The notes beneath the pieces were generated by a model, which saw only the letters and a program-made list of their open reading frames with translations, did not search any database and was not told where the DNA came from. From Verrucomicrobiota bacterium (GTDB taxonomy: Bacteria > Verrucomicrobiota > Verrucomicrobiia > Limisphaerales > UBA1096), in the NCBI GenBank assembly GCA_030749225.1, contig JASMKO010000028.1, positions 1 to 64,000 of the forward strand: a stretch of 64,000 nucleotides of DNA, read 5' to 3'. The number at the start of each line of letters is the position of its first letter. The stretch's first letter is position 1. Positions 11,626-21,200 of the stretch are shown here, piece after piece. Position numbers and translations under genes: made by a program.

Positions 11626-12230
11626 TCAATTAATCCGTCCCGTTTCAGCGTTTCGTTCAGCAGGCTAGCCATACGTTTCCGGGCGTAAAACAGCCGTGAC
11701 ATGACAGTCCCAATGGAGGTGCCCATCCTATCGGCGATCTGCCGGTACTCGAGTTGCTCGAACTCGTACAGGACGATCACTGTGCGGTGCTTGTCCGAAA
11801 GCTTAGCCAAGGCAGCGTCGATTCGTTCCCTCAACTCCTCACGGTCCAGTCCCTCGACCGGATCGACCATCTCCATCTCGAGCCGGTTCTCGACCGGGCC
11901 GGTGGATTCCTCCATCGCCTCGATGGAGTCCATCCGCGCCCGCTTCTGCCGCCGCAACTCGTCGAGGCAGAGGTTGGTAACGATCCGGCTCAGCCAGGTC
12001 GGAAAACTGGCATCGCCATGGAACTGGTCGAGGCGCTGCCACGCCTTGACCCACGCATTCTGGGAAAGATCCACCGCGAGATCCTCGTTGCGCATGATGC
12101 TGTAGGCGCGGACGTAGATGCGGTCGCGATGCCGTGAAACCAGCTCCTCGAATGCCACCATGTCGCCCGCTTTGGCCCACTCGACTAATTGCGGATCTTC
12201 TGCCGAGGAATATACTGGTTCTGCCGGCAT
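11622..12230 (-). CDS. ECF-type RNA polymerase sigma factor
   Basis: This 202-aa sigma-70 family protein carries region 2 (AFEELVSRHRDRIYVRAYSIMRNEDLAVDLSQNAWVKAWQRLDQF... FPTWLSRIVTNLCLDELRRQKR). An acidic linker of about 35 residues follows, then region 4 with a helix-turn-helix (LEYRQIADRMGTSIGTVMSRLFYARKRM). Regions 1 and 3 are absent, as expected for ECF factors. It is co-transcribed with the overlapping membrane anti-sigma gene, so release from the membrane by an envelope signal is the likely control. The regulon is not visible here. Confidence 0.92.
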   Translation of the reverse strand: MPAEPVYSSAEDPQLVEWAKAGDMVAFEELVSRHRDRIYVRAYSIMRNEDLAVDLSQNAWVKAWQRLDQFHGDASFPTWLSRIVTNLCLDELRRQKRARMDSIEAMEESTGPVENRLEMEMVDPVEGLDREELRERIDAALAKLSDKHRTVIVLYEFEQLEYRQIADRMGTSIGTVMSRLFYARKRMASLLNETLKRDGLIE

Positions 12231-12269
12231 TTCAGGTGACGAACTCCGTCTCGGGCTTATTCAATGCAC

Positions 12270-12932
12270 CTACAATTTTCCCTTCGTGCTGGGCAGTTGA
12301 CCGGCAATCCGGGGGTCGTGCTGGCAGGCCACGTCGGCCGCCCGGGCGAACGCCTTGAACAGCGCCTCGACAATGTGGTGCGGCTCGTCGCCGTACATCA
12401 GCTCGAGGTGCAGGTTGCACCGGGCATCGTTCGTGAACGCCTGGAAAAACTCCTTCGCCAGCCCAAATCGAAACACCGATGACGTGTCCTGCGACTTGTC
12501 GGCACTGGTGATGCCCTTCTGGTGGTGCTGGGCCAGGCCGCGCCAGACGAGGTGCGGCCGGTTGCTGAAATCGATTACGCACCGCGCGAGGCATTCGTCC
12601 ATCGGCACATACGCCTCACCGGTGAACGGGTTACGGGGGTCAAAGCCGGCGCCGTAACGCCGCACACCCTTCTTGTCGCCCAACGCCTCAACGAATGCCT
12701 GGCCAAGCGCGATGCCGCAATCCTCGACCGTGTGGTGATGGTCCACCTCGACGTCGCCATTGCAAGCAAGGTTCAGGTCCACCGTCGCGTGCTTCGCGAA
12801 CAACGTCAGCATGTGGTCGAAGAACGGGATGCCGGTGTCGATTTTCGATTTGCCTCTGCCGTCGATGTTGAGACTGAGCCGAATCTTTGTCTCCCCGGTG
12901 TCGCGTTTAATCTGTGCCTTTCGCGGCTGCAT
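12270..12932 (-). CDS. hisB: Imidazoleglycerol-phosphate dehydratase
   Basis: This catalyses the sixth step of histidine biosynthesis, dehydrating imidazoleglycerol phosphate. The ATG at 12932 gives 220 aa (MQPRKAQIKRDTGETKI), a little longer than the usual 190-200. The longer frame in the track adds 58 residues that overlap trxB and is rejected. Metal-binding histidine motifs are intact: FFDHMLTLFAKH, DHHHTVEDCGIALGQA and DEPHHIVEALFKAFARA. It is the monofunctional type, with no phosphatase domain. It lies 32 bp after trxB in the same direction, and a perfect 14-bp dispersed palindrome fills part of that gap. No other his genes are in the window. Confidence 0.95.
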   Translation of the reverse strand: MQPRKAQIKRDTGETKIRLSLNIDGRGKSKIDTGIPFFDHMLTLFAKHATVDLNLACNGDVEVDHHHTVEDCGIALGQAFVEALGDKKGVRRYGAGFDPRNPFTGEAYVPMDECLARCVIDFSNRPHLVWRGLAQHHQKGITSADKSQDTSSVFRFGLAKEFFQAFTNDARCNLHLELMYGDEPHHIVEALFKAFARAADVACQHDPRIAGQLPSTKGKL

Positions 12933-12944
12933 GGTTGAGTTGTT

Positions 12945-12958
12945 CGCTTGGCCAAGCG
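12945..12958. repeat. Dispersed palindrome, 14-bp intergenic copy
   Basis: CGCTTGGCCAAGCG sits between the trxB stop and the hisB start, where it could form a hairpin in a joint transcript. Confidence 0.85.
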
Positions 12959-12964
12959 GCGTCA

Positions 12965-13894
12965 CTAGTTGAGCGACGCGAGGTAACGCTCGGCGTCGAT
13001 CGCTGCAGCGCACCCCTGCCCGGCCGCCGTGATCGCCTGCCGATAGACGCGGTCCGAGCAGTCGCCCGCCACAAACACGCCGGCAACATTGGTGGCCTGT
13101 CCGCACTGGGGCAAGATATAACCGGCATCGTCCATGTCGACCACGCCCCGGAACAGCTCCGTGTTCGGCACATGCCCGATCGCAATGAACAGCCCGGCGC
13201 AGTCGAGTGCACTCTCCTCACCCGACTGGTTATTGCGCAATTTCACGCCGGTCACCTTGTCCTGTTCGACATCCAGCACCTCGGTGACCTCTGAGTACCA
13301 CACCGGCTCAATCTTGTCGTTAGCCAAGGTCCGCTCAGCCATGATCTTGGACGCCCGCAGCTCATCACGCCTGTGCACCAGATAAACCTTTGATGCAAAA
13401 CGGGTTAGGTAGTTCGCCTCCTCGCAGGCGGAGTCGCCGCCGCCGACCACCACCAACGGCTGCTCACGGAACATCGGCAGCGCGCCGTCGCAGGTCGCGC
13501 AGTAGGTAACGCCTTTTTTTTCCAGCTTGGCCTCGCTCTCCAGTCCGAGGTGGCGGTGCCCCGCCCCGCTGGCGATGATCACCGTCTGCGTCTCCAACTC
13601 TTCGCCGTCCACGGTCAGCCTGAGCGGTTGCCGGCTAAAATCAATCGACTCGACCGTGCTGCCAAACCGGATCTTCGCCCCGAACCGCTCGGCCTGTTGT
13701 TGCATCTCCATCATCAACTCAGTGCCGTCGATGCCTTTGACAAACCCGGGGTAATTCTCAACGATGCTGGTGGTCGTAAGCAGCCCGCCCGGCATCACGC
13801 CGGTCAGCACAATTGGCTCGAGATTGGCCCGGGCGGTGTAAATTGCGGCAGTCAATCCGGCGCAACCGGATCCGATGATGATGACCTTCTCCAT
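12965..13894 (-). CDS. trxB: Thioredoxin reductase
   Basis: This 309-aa low-molecular-weight thioredoxin reductase has an FAD motif at the N-terminus (VIIIGSGCAGLTAAIYTARAN), the redox-active CATC pair in TYCATCDGALP, an NADPH-binding GGGDSACEEANYL, and the C-terminal FAD-contact motif VFVAGDCSDRVYRQAITAAGQGCAAAIDAERYL. It reduces thioredoxin with NADPH in the cytoplasm. The length is normal and all key residues are present. Confidence 0.95.
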   Translation of the reverse strand: MEKVIIIGSGCAGLTAAIYTARANLEPIVLTGVMPGGLLTTTSIVENYPGFVKGIDGTELMMEMQQQAERFGAKIRFGSTVESIDFSRQPLRLTVDGEELETQTVIIASGAGHRHLGLESEAKLEKKGVTYCATCDGALPMFREQPLVVVGGGDSACEEANYLTRFASKVYLVHRRDELRASKIMAERTLANDKIEPVWYSEVTEVLDVEQDKVTGVKLRNNQSGEESALDCAGLFIAIGHVPNTELFRGVVDMDDAGYILPQCGQATNVAGVFVAGDCSDRVYRQAITAAGQGCAAAIDAERYLASLN

Positions 13895-13926
13895 TCAGGC
13901 CGGGGACGGTAGAGACGCGAACGCCC

Positions 13927-13952
13927 CTTGGCAAGCCAAGCGCTTGGCAAAG
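13927..13952. repeat. Everted form of the dispersed palindrome
   Basis: The run CTTGGCAAGCCAAGCGCTTGGCAAAG contains GCCAAGCGCTTGGC (13935-13948), a perfect 14-bp palindrome in which the usual half-sites are turned outwards. It lies in the gap between thrC and trxB. Confidence 0.7.
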
Positions 13953-13960
13953 CTGCCAAC

Positions 13961-15052
13961 TTAAAGACCAATAACTCGCTTCACGGCGTCGGTCTCCGGC
14001 GCGACGACGGTCGGCTCGAAGCCAGCGACGCTGATGGCGTTGTCCGGGTCCTTTAGACCGTGGCCAGTGAGCGTGGCGACCACGCGGCTCCCGGCCGGGA
14101 TCAGATTGTCGCGAACGCTCTGGATGAGGCCGGCGAGCGACGCCGCGCTGGCTGGCTCGGCGAACACCCCCTCGGTTCGCGCCGCCAACTTATAGGCTGC
14201 GAGGATCGCCTCGTCAGTCACCTTCGCAATGTGGCCGTTGGATTCCTTGAGAGCATTCACCGCGCCATCCCAACTCGCCGGGTTACCGATGCGGATGGCG
14301 GTTGCCACGGTCCGCGGATTCTCAATGGGCCGTCCATCGACGAGCGGCGCGGCGTTGGCGGCCTGAAAGCCGAACATCCTCGGCACCGCCATGGCCAAAC
14401 CGGCGTCACGGTACTCTCTGTAGCCCCGCCAGTAGGCGGTGATGTTGCCGGCGTTGCCGACCGGCAACAAATGAAAGTCCGGCACCTGGCCAAGCTGGTC
14501 CACCACCTCAAACGCCGCCGTCTTTTGGCCCTCGATCCGCACCGGATTGATGCTGTTGACGACCTCCACCTGGCCGGTCTCGCCCAGTTTGCGGACAATT
14601 CGCAGCGCGTCGTCGAAGTTGCCCTCGATCGCCACCGTGGTCGCGCCGTGCATCAACGCCTGCGCCAATTTGCCCTGCGCGATCTTGCCGTGCGGGAGCA
14701 GCACCGCACACTTCAGCCCGGCGCGCGCGGCGTAGGCCGCCGCCGAGGCGGAGGTGTTGCCAGTACTGGCGCAAACGACCACCTCCGCGCCGCGTTCCAC
14801 AGCCTTCGACACGGCCAAGGTCATGCCGCGATCCTTGAACGAGGCGGTCGGGTTCAGCCCCTCGTACTTGAGATGGAGTTCAATGTCGCCGCCGATCTCG
14901 CGGGCCAAACGATCAGCCCGGATCAGAGGCGTGTTGCCCTCGAGCAGCGACACAATCGGCGTTGAGTCGCCGACCGGCAAGTGCGCCGCGTACCGCCGAA
15001 TCACCCCCTGCCAAGCGGCAGGTTCGTTGGTGGCATCCTCGCTCACAGTCAC
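13961..15052 (-). CDS. thrC: Threonine synthase
   Basis: This PLP enzyme converts O-phosphohomoserine to threonine. The 363-aa length fits the short form. The PLP lysine is in NPTASFKDRGM, the phosphate-binding loop is LPVGNAGN, and the N-terminal region has EGNTPLI. The start is GTG at 15052, overlapping the TGA of hom by 4 bp (GTGA), so the two are translationally coupled. The pair provides the last branch of threonine synthesis from aspartate semialdehyde apart from homoserine kinase, which is not in the window. Confidence 0.92.
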   Translation of the reverse strand: MTVSEDATNEPAAWQGVIRRYAAHLPVGDSTPIVSLLEGNTPLIRADRLAREIGGDIELHLKYEGLNPTASFKDRGMTLAVSKAVERGAEVVVCASTGNTSASAAAYAARAGLKCAVLLPHGKIAQGKLAQALMHGATTVAIEGNFDDALRIVRKLGETGQVEVVNSINPVRIEGQKTAAFEVVDQLGQVPDFHLLPVGNAGNITAYWRGYREYRDAGLAMAVPRMFGFQAANAAPLVDGRPIENPRTVATAIRIGNPASWDGAVNALKESNGHIAKVTDEAILAAYKLAARTEGVFAEPASAASLAGLIQSVRDNLIPAGSRVVATLTGHGLKDPDNAISVAGFEPTVVAPETDAVKRVIGL

Positions 15053-16347
15053 TCGAAAGTCTCCACGCGAATCATCGTCGGCTTGGCCTTGACGGCGGAG
15101 AGACGGGCGATTTTTTTGAGTGCCTGCCGCATAGCCAAGTCCGGCGCATCGTGCAGCATCATGATTAACGGCACACTCTCGCCAACGTGCCCCTCCGGCT
15201 GAATCACTGAACAGATACCGATCTTCGCTTCGCCGAGGACGGCTGCGATCTTGGCAAGTGTTCCCGGCCGGTCAATCACACTGAGCCTAAGGTAAAACGG
15301 GCTGACCGCCTTCTCGATCGGCAGCACGTTGCCTTTCTCCTCATGCGGCACGAACGGCGGCACGCGACCCATGCTGCCATTCTTCAAATCCAGCGCTGCG
15401 TCGGCAAGGTCACTCAGCACTGCACTCGCTGTGGCATCCGCACCAGCGCCCTGCCCATAATGCAGCGTGTCCCCGACGATGTCTCCGCGAACGAGGATTG
15501 CATTGTACACGCCGCTGACGTTGGCCAGCACATGTTTTTCTGGTACCAACGCCGGGTGTACGGCGATCTGCACGTTGTCGCCCAGTCTCTTGACGATACC
15601 GAGTAACTTGATGCAATAGCCCATGTGCCGGGCAAACTCGATGTCGAGTGTGGTGATTTGCCGGATGCCCTCGACAAAAATCTGGCCGGGCTTAATCCAG
15701 AACCCGTGCGCGAGCGAGGCTAGAATCCCGACCTTGTGCTGTGTATCGAACCCGTCCACGTCCAGCGACGGCTCAGCCTCGGCGTAGCCCATACGCTGTG
15801 CATCGGCCAGTATTTCCTCGAAGTCGCGACCCTCAGCCTCCATCTGCGTGAGGATGTAATTGCAGGTGCCGTTGAGGATGCCGTACAGCCGCTGTATGCG
15901 GTTGCCGCTCAAGCCCTCGCGAAGCGACTTGATGATCGGGATGCCGCCCGCAACCGCAGCCTCGTAGTAAAGGTTGCCGCCATTTTTCTCGACCAACTTG
16001 AAAATTGATTCGCCGTGCGCAGAGATGAGCGCCTTGTTGGCGGTAATCACCGGCTTCCCCAGTTTCAACGCCTCGGTGACGACCCTTCGCGCGGTCGTCG
16101 TGCCACCCATCAACTCCATCACCACGTCGATTTTCGGGTCGCGTACGAGCGATTCCCAGTCGGTGGTGACCAGGCGTTTGGCCAGGCGAGCCGGGCGTGC
16201 CTTGCGCACGTTGCGCACCGCCACACCGCCCAGCGCAAATTTCAACCCGAGGCGAGACGCCATCAGCGAGCCGTTGCGGGTCAGGGCCTGCACCACGCCG
16301 CTGCCGACCGTGCCGCACCCCACCAATCCTATGTTCACCTTTCGCAT
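15049..16347 (-). CDS. hom: Homoserine dehydrogenase
   Basis: This reduces aspartate semialdehyde to homoserine using NAD(P)H. The 432-aa protein is the monofunctional type with three parts: an NAD(P)-binding N-terminus (IGLVGCGTVGSGVVQAL), the catalytic core (TANKALISAHG, YYEAAVAGGIPIIKSLREGLSGN, LNGTCNYIL, GYAEAEPSLDVDGFDTQHK), and a C-terminal ACT domain starting near FYLRLSVIDRPGTLAKIA. The ACT domain suggests feedback inhibition by threonine, as in relatives. It is the first gene of a hom-thrC operon. Confidence 0.95.
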   Translation of the reverse strand: MRKVNIGLVGCGTVGSGVVQALTRNGSLMASRLGLKFALGGVAVRNVRKARPARLAKRLVTTDWESLVRDPKIDVVMELMGGTTTARRVVTEALKLGKPVITANKALISAHGESIFKLVEKNGGNLYYEAAVAGGIPIIKSLREGLSGNRIQRLYGILNGTCNYILTQMEAEGRDFEEILADAQRMGYAEAEPSLDVDGFDTQHKVGILASLAHGFWIKPGQIFVEGIRQITTLDIEFARHMGYCIKLLGIVKRLGDNVQIAVHPALVPEKHVLANVSGVYNAILVRGDIVGDTLHYGQGAGADATASAVLSDLADAALDLKNGSMGRVPPFVPHEEKGNVLPIEKAVSPFYLRLSVIDRPGTLAKIAAVLGEAKIGICSVIQPEGHVGESVPLIMMLHDAPDLAMRQALKKIARLSAVKAKPTMIRVETFE

Positions 16348-16389
16348 TTCAGCGCGGGGAGAGTGACGGCAAAGCTTTGCTGGCTCAAA

Positions 16390-16881
16390 TTATTTTTTGT
16401 CACTCTGCGCTTGGCTAAGCGCGGTATCGAGCAACGCCGTGACGTGCCCGGCGAGGTCCGGTTCTGCCGAGGCCCGAGGCCCAGCAACATTGAGCACGAC
16501 GATGTCGTTTGCCGAGATGAATCCGCGCAGCGCACCGGCCTGCATCAACAGATCCCCATCCGTTTTTGACAAGACCAAGTGCGGCTTGCCCAAGCGCTTG
16601 GCCAAGTCATCCGTGAGCCGGGTGCCACCAACCAGGCGCTTGGCCAAACTCACGATCAGCGTACCGTCGCTGTCACGAATATTCCACTCCGTGCGCTGTG
16701 CCGGGTTCGGTTCCAGGGTCTCCCGCAATGGATACCGGGCATCAATAACGCCGTCCTCCGCCCAGCGGCCAAGCGGACACCAGCCCCCACACGCCACGCC
16801 GTTGGCCAACGCCCAGTCCAATGCCGCGCGGTCGGCCCCGGTCTGGCCGCCGGACACGATCTTTAGCAACCCACTCGGCAT
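16390..16881 (-). CDS. YpsA/SLOG-type putative molybdenum-carrier protein
   Basis: This 163-aa protein starts with KIVSGGQTGADRAALDWALANG, the signature of the cpYpsA family annotated as putative molybdenum carriers. The family belongs to the SLOG nucleotide-binding superfamily. The rest (GWCPLGRWAEDGVIDARYPLRET, RTEWNIRDSDGTLIV) also fits. The molybdenum role in the family rests on annotation and weak precedent, so the true ligand is uncertain. It is divergent from purD and not near the molybdate transporter at 37-41 kb. Two copies and a near-copy of the dispersed palindrome lie within 230 bp of its 3' half, read as LAKR. Confidence 0.8.
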   Translation of the reverse strand: MPSGLLKIVSGGQTGADRAALDWALANGVACGGWCPLGRWAEDGVIDARYPLRETLEPNPAQRTEWNIRDSDGTLIVSLAKRLVGGTRLTDDLAKRLGKPHLVLSKTDGDLLMQAGALRGFISANDIVVLNVAGPRASAEPDLAGHVTALLDTALSQAQSDKK

Positions 16882-16964
16882 GGCCGCAGTTTACCCGAGT
16901 CGGTCGCCCGGAAAAATGCTTTCCCCGCGCGGCGGCTGAATTACGATGCGCCGCCCGGGATTCG

Positions 16965-18254
16965 ATGAAGATTTTGGTAATCGGTGGAGGCGGCCGCGAA
17001 CACGCCCTGGTTTGGAAACTGGCGCAGTCGCCGCGCACCACTCAGATGTGGTGCGCCCCAGGCAACGCGGGGATCGCCCGCGAAACGGTCGCGGCCAACG
17101 GCTCGCCGGTCGAGTGCGTTGGCATCGGCGCGGAGGATCTTCCGACACTGCAAGAGTTTGCGCGCGATAACCAAGTCGACCTCACGGTCGTCGGCCCGGA
17201 CAACCCGCTGGCGATGGGCGTCGTCGACCAGTTTCAGGCCGCTGGACTCCGCGCATGGGGTCCAACACAACAGGCTGCGCAGTTTGAGTCGTCAAAAATA
17301 TTCTCGCAGGAATTCATGGATCGCAACGGTGTGCCGACAATGAAATCCGCATCGTTCACCGACGCCGACGAGGCCAAGGCGTTCGCTGAATCGCTCGGAG
17401 GCAAGTGCGCCGTCAAGGCCGACGGCCTCGCGCTTGGCAAGGGCGTGCTGATCTGCAACACGCCGAACGAGGCCAAGGCGGCCATCGACCAAATCATGAC
17501 CGACCGGGCGTTCGGCAACGCCGGCTCGAGTGTACTGATCCAGGAACTGATCACCGGCATGGAGGTGTCGCTACACGCATTGTGCGACGGCAAAACCGCC
17601 AAGCTGTTCCCCAGTTCGCAGGATCACAAGCGTGCGCTCGACGGCGACGAAGGGCTGAACACCGGTGGCATGGGCACCTACTCGCCGGTGCCGTTCCTGA
17701 GTGACGCCAAGCTCAACGAGATTGCCAACGCCGTGCTCGAGCCGTGGCTGGCCGGTTGCGCTACCGAGGGCATCGACTTTCGCGGGATGCTTTACCCAGG
17801 GATCATGCTCACCGACGACGGCCCGAAGGTACTCGAGTTCAACGCCCGCTTCGGCGATCCGGAGACGCAGGTGTACCTCACCCGCCTTGAGAACGACCTC
17901 GTCGATCTGCTCGAGGCAAGCATCGACGGCACGCTAGATCAGCACGAACTGCGCTGGAGCGACCAGTCGGCTGTCTGCGTCGTGATCGCCTCCGGCGGTT
18001 ATCCCGGCAGCTACGAGAAAGGCAAGATCATCACCGGTATCGCCGACGCCGACGCCCTGCCAAGCGTCAAGGTCTTCCACGCCGGAACCAAACTTAACGG
18101 TGAAAACGCCGTCAACGTCGGTGGCCGCGTGTTGGGTGTCACCGCGCTTGGCGAAGGGCTACAGGCTGCCCGCGACCTTGCCTACGAAGCGGCTGCGAAG
18201 ATTCATTTCGACGGAGCATTTACGCGCGGCGACATCGCCGCCAAGGGATTATAG
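16965..18254 (+). CDS. purD: Phosphoribosylamine-glycine ligase (GARS)
   Basis: This ATP-grasp enzyme catalyses the second step of purine synthesis. The ATG at 16965 (MKILVIGGGGREHALVWKL) matches the family N-terminus exactly and gives 429 aa; the 48 upstream codons in the track are non-homologous and are dropped. Motifs seen are GPDNPLAMGVVDQF, the ATP-grasp region GGKCAVKADGLALGKGV, FPSSQDHKRALDGDEGLNTGGMGTYSPVP, and LEFNARFGDPETQVYLTRL. It is a single gene, convergent with the FG-GAP gene with only 5 bp between stops. Confidence 0.95.
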   Translation: MKILVIGGGGREHALVWKLAQSPRTTQMWCAPGNAGIARETVAANGSPVECVGIGAEDLPTLQEFARDNQVDLTVVGPDNPLAMGVVDQFQAAGLRAWGPTQQAAQFESSKIFSQEFMDRNGVPTMKSASFTDADEAKAFAESLGGKCAVKADGLALGKGVLICNTPNEAKAAIDQIMTDRAFGNAGSSVLIQELITGMEVSLHALCDGKTAKLFPSSQDHKRALDGDEGLNTGGMGTYSPVPFLSDAKLNEIANAVLEPWLAGCATEGIDFRGMLYPGIMLTDDGPKVLEFNARFGDPETQVYLTRLENDLVDLLEASIDGTLDQHELRWSDQSAVCVVIASGGYPGSYEKGKIITGIADADALPSVKVFHAGTKLNGENAVNVGGRVLGVTALGEGLQAARDLAYEAAAKIHFDGAFTRGDIAAKGL

Positions 18255-18259
18255 CAAGA

Positions 18260-21200
18260 TCACTCGGTGGAAAGTTCGTGCAGCCGACTAAGATCAGTGA
18301 TTTGTTCGTTCCGCGCTCTTCCGGTTGACCAGGTGACCTCAAGACTGCGGATGCGCTTAGCCGCGCCGAGAAGTTGAGTGCGGCTGTTGCGCGAGTAACG
18401 GCCGGTGCCGCCACTGACCAAGCGAGCCGGTCCTTTTGAACCATCGTCGTACACCGGCCGTAGCACTGTCCCCTGATCCGCACGCACGCGAAGACCGGCT
18501 TGGCCGAGCGCGTTGAAATACAATTTCGGCCGACCCTTGCTTTGAGTAATCAACAGATCCGGCCGACCGTCGTTGTTCAGGTCCCCCACGGCGCAGCCGC
18601 GCTGCTCGCCGTACACTTGGATGCCACTGCGGTGTCCGAAAACAGTCAAAAACCCCCCACGGCCGTCGCCGAGCATGAGCAGACCCTCGCCGGCGTCCAT
18701 CCGATAATCCTCCACCCGCAAGGCAAAGTAGTTTTGGCTTAGGAACACATCTTCGTTTCCGTCACCGTCAAAGTCGGCCACAGCTGCGCCGCTGACCGGC
18801 GTGAGTTGTGCCTCGACCGGCAACGGTTTGGTTTCGAATCTACCGCCCCGATTGAGCAGCACGACCGACGCTAGGTGCGATGCCTTGAGCAACTTGACCC
18901 CGGCCAGTTGACCCGCAAACAACTGCTGCACCGTCGCAGCAGCGTAACGACGGTGTGTCGGGAATTGTTCGCGTAAAAACGGAAACAGTTGCTCGAGAGT
19001 CACAAGCCTGTGACGCGGCAGCAGCCGTTGCGCCGCCACATCGAATCGCGCCTCAAGTGCGTCGTAAAAACCGTCGCCGCCGATGTCGCCGTGCACGAGG
19101 TATGGCACTCGTTTTTCGCCGTGCTTGTAAGGGCTATTGAGTCCCCAGTTGCCGGCAAGCAAATCGAACCGACCATCGTTGTCGAAGTCGCCGACAGCGA
19201 GCGTCCGCCAAAGGCCCGGCTGCGAATCGAGTCCCCATGCCTTTGTCACGTCGGTGAATTTACCCCCGCTGTTCTTGAAAATCCGGATCGGCCCCCACTC
19301 GGTTGCCAGCGCCAGTTCCGGTAAAGGATCATCATCTAGATTCGCGAATACGGCAGCGCTCACGACTCCGATATTTTCCAAGGAGGTGGAATGCCCGGCA
19401 TCCAGTTTTAGCCCGTCCGGGCCGCCGTGCAGCAGCCACGATGAAGCCGGCTGCGGAAACTTGCCGGGAATGCCGCATCCGGCGACAAACACGTCGAGAT
19501 CACCGTCGCCGTCCACATCCGCCACGGCGATCGAGCCGGCGTCGGAGTGGTTGTCGGACGGCAACGAGATGACGTCCGGCTTGGCCACACCGGACCGGAA
19601 TCGAAGCAACGACGGCGCAGTTGTCTCTGCAGAATCATGCGCGGACACCACAACAAGCAGTCCGCGTTCATCCCCGCCCAGGCCAAGCGCGTCACCGGCC
19701 AGCGGCTTGCCAAACGCCGGCTCCTTCAACTTGGCCAAGTGGCCATCGGCGGCAATGCGATAGCCGGCCAACTTTCCATCTGCGCCGTTGCCCAAAAACA
19801 ATTCGTCGCGGCCGTCGCGATCCCAATCGACAAACGCCACGCCGGGGCCGGACTCTGTGAGGCGGCGGGTCAGCAACGGCTGGCGCAGGAAATCATCCGA
19901 CGGCCGCTCTGTGTGCATGTGGGCCAGACGGTCGCTGGCGTCGATGAACAGCGGCTTCGGCTTGGCCAAGCGGGAAAGCCCGGGTTGTGTGTGTTTTTCG
20001 TGAATCTCGTAGGCATAGCCCGACTTGGCCCCGTTGACGATTGTTCGGCGGCCGCTTGGCCAATCGACCCCAATCGTGAGGCTTTCCGCCTGGCCGACGG
20101 CGAAGCTCCGCAACGGCTCGTCGCCAGCGAGGTAGCGGCCACCGGCGATCATTTCCTGCGACTGCGGATGCGGTCCGCCACGCACGGTGATGCGAGCGCC
20201 GATGCCGCGGGTGTTGCCGCCCACGCCGCGCAGCGCCACCGACACGCGGGGCGCGGTGGCGTTGTTTCGGTAAAGCAGCGGCGGCGCATTGAGGCAGTTG
20301 ACCACAACGTCCTGGTCGCCGTCATTGTCGAGGTCGCAGAGAGAAATGCCATGCGACACGTTTTTCGATTCAAACCCCCAACTCCGCCCGACCTCGGTGA
20401 AGCGCAGACCGCCATCGTTCCGAAAAACCATGTTCGGGACGTTCAGCGGCGGGTAAAGAAAGACTTTTTTTCGTGCCTGCGAAAAAGGCAGATTACCAAG
20501 TCTAGCGGTCTTCTCCATGACGTCAAGATTCTGCGTATCAAATGCGTGACCGTTGGCAATCAGCATATCCTCAAGGCCGTCAAGATCGACATCAAGAAAT
20601 GTGACTCCCCATGTCCATTCGGAGGCAGCAACGCCGCTGTAGTTGGCAGTTTCCATGTAGCTATTGTCTCCGCGGTTCACGAACAGTGTGTTGCGGTGAA
20701 TGATCGGACGGTCGATAAACTCGTCGATTGGCCTAGCAAACGGATTAGTGACACCCATCTGTATCATTTCCAAGAGGTGCGTCGGGCTTATCATGTCAGC
20801 AACGAAAAAGTCGTCATGCCCGTCACGATTGATGTCAGCAAAATCGACGGCCATTGAAAAATAACTGCGATGCCGTATCGCCATTTCCTCCACGAGTTGG
20901 AACTTTCCATTACCCCGGTTGATCCACAGTCGGTCTGGAGTCTGGAAATCGTTGCAGATATAGATATCCGGCCGACCATCCTGATTTATATCGCGGATCA
21001 TCGCCGACAGGCCAAGATCCCAAAACTCCTTTCGGATCGGTTGGCCGTTTTCGTCGAGCCAGTTGCCATCCATCCAGTCGACCTTGGTGAAGCTGCCTCT
21101 GCCATCATTGAGATAAAGGAAGTCCGGCTCCCCGATCTCTACCATTTCACCGTCCATGATCCGAATACGGTTGGCGTACCGGCCCGTGACGACCGACTTG

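Noticed and set aside
16821-16964. N-terminal extension of purD in the ORF track
   Set aside because: The extension is not like any GARS protein and the MKILVIGGGGREH start is the family N-terminus.
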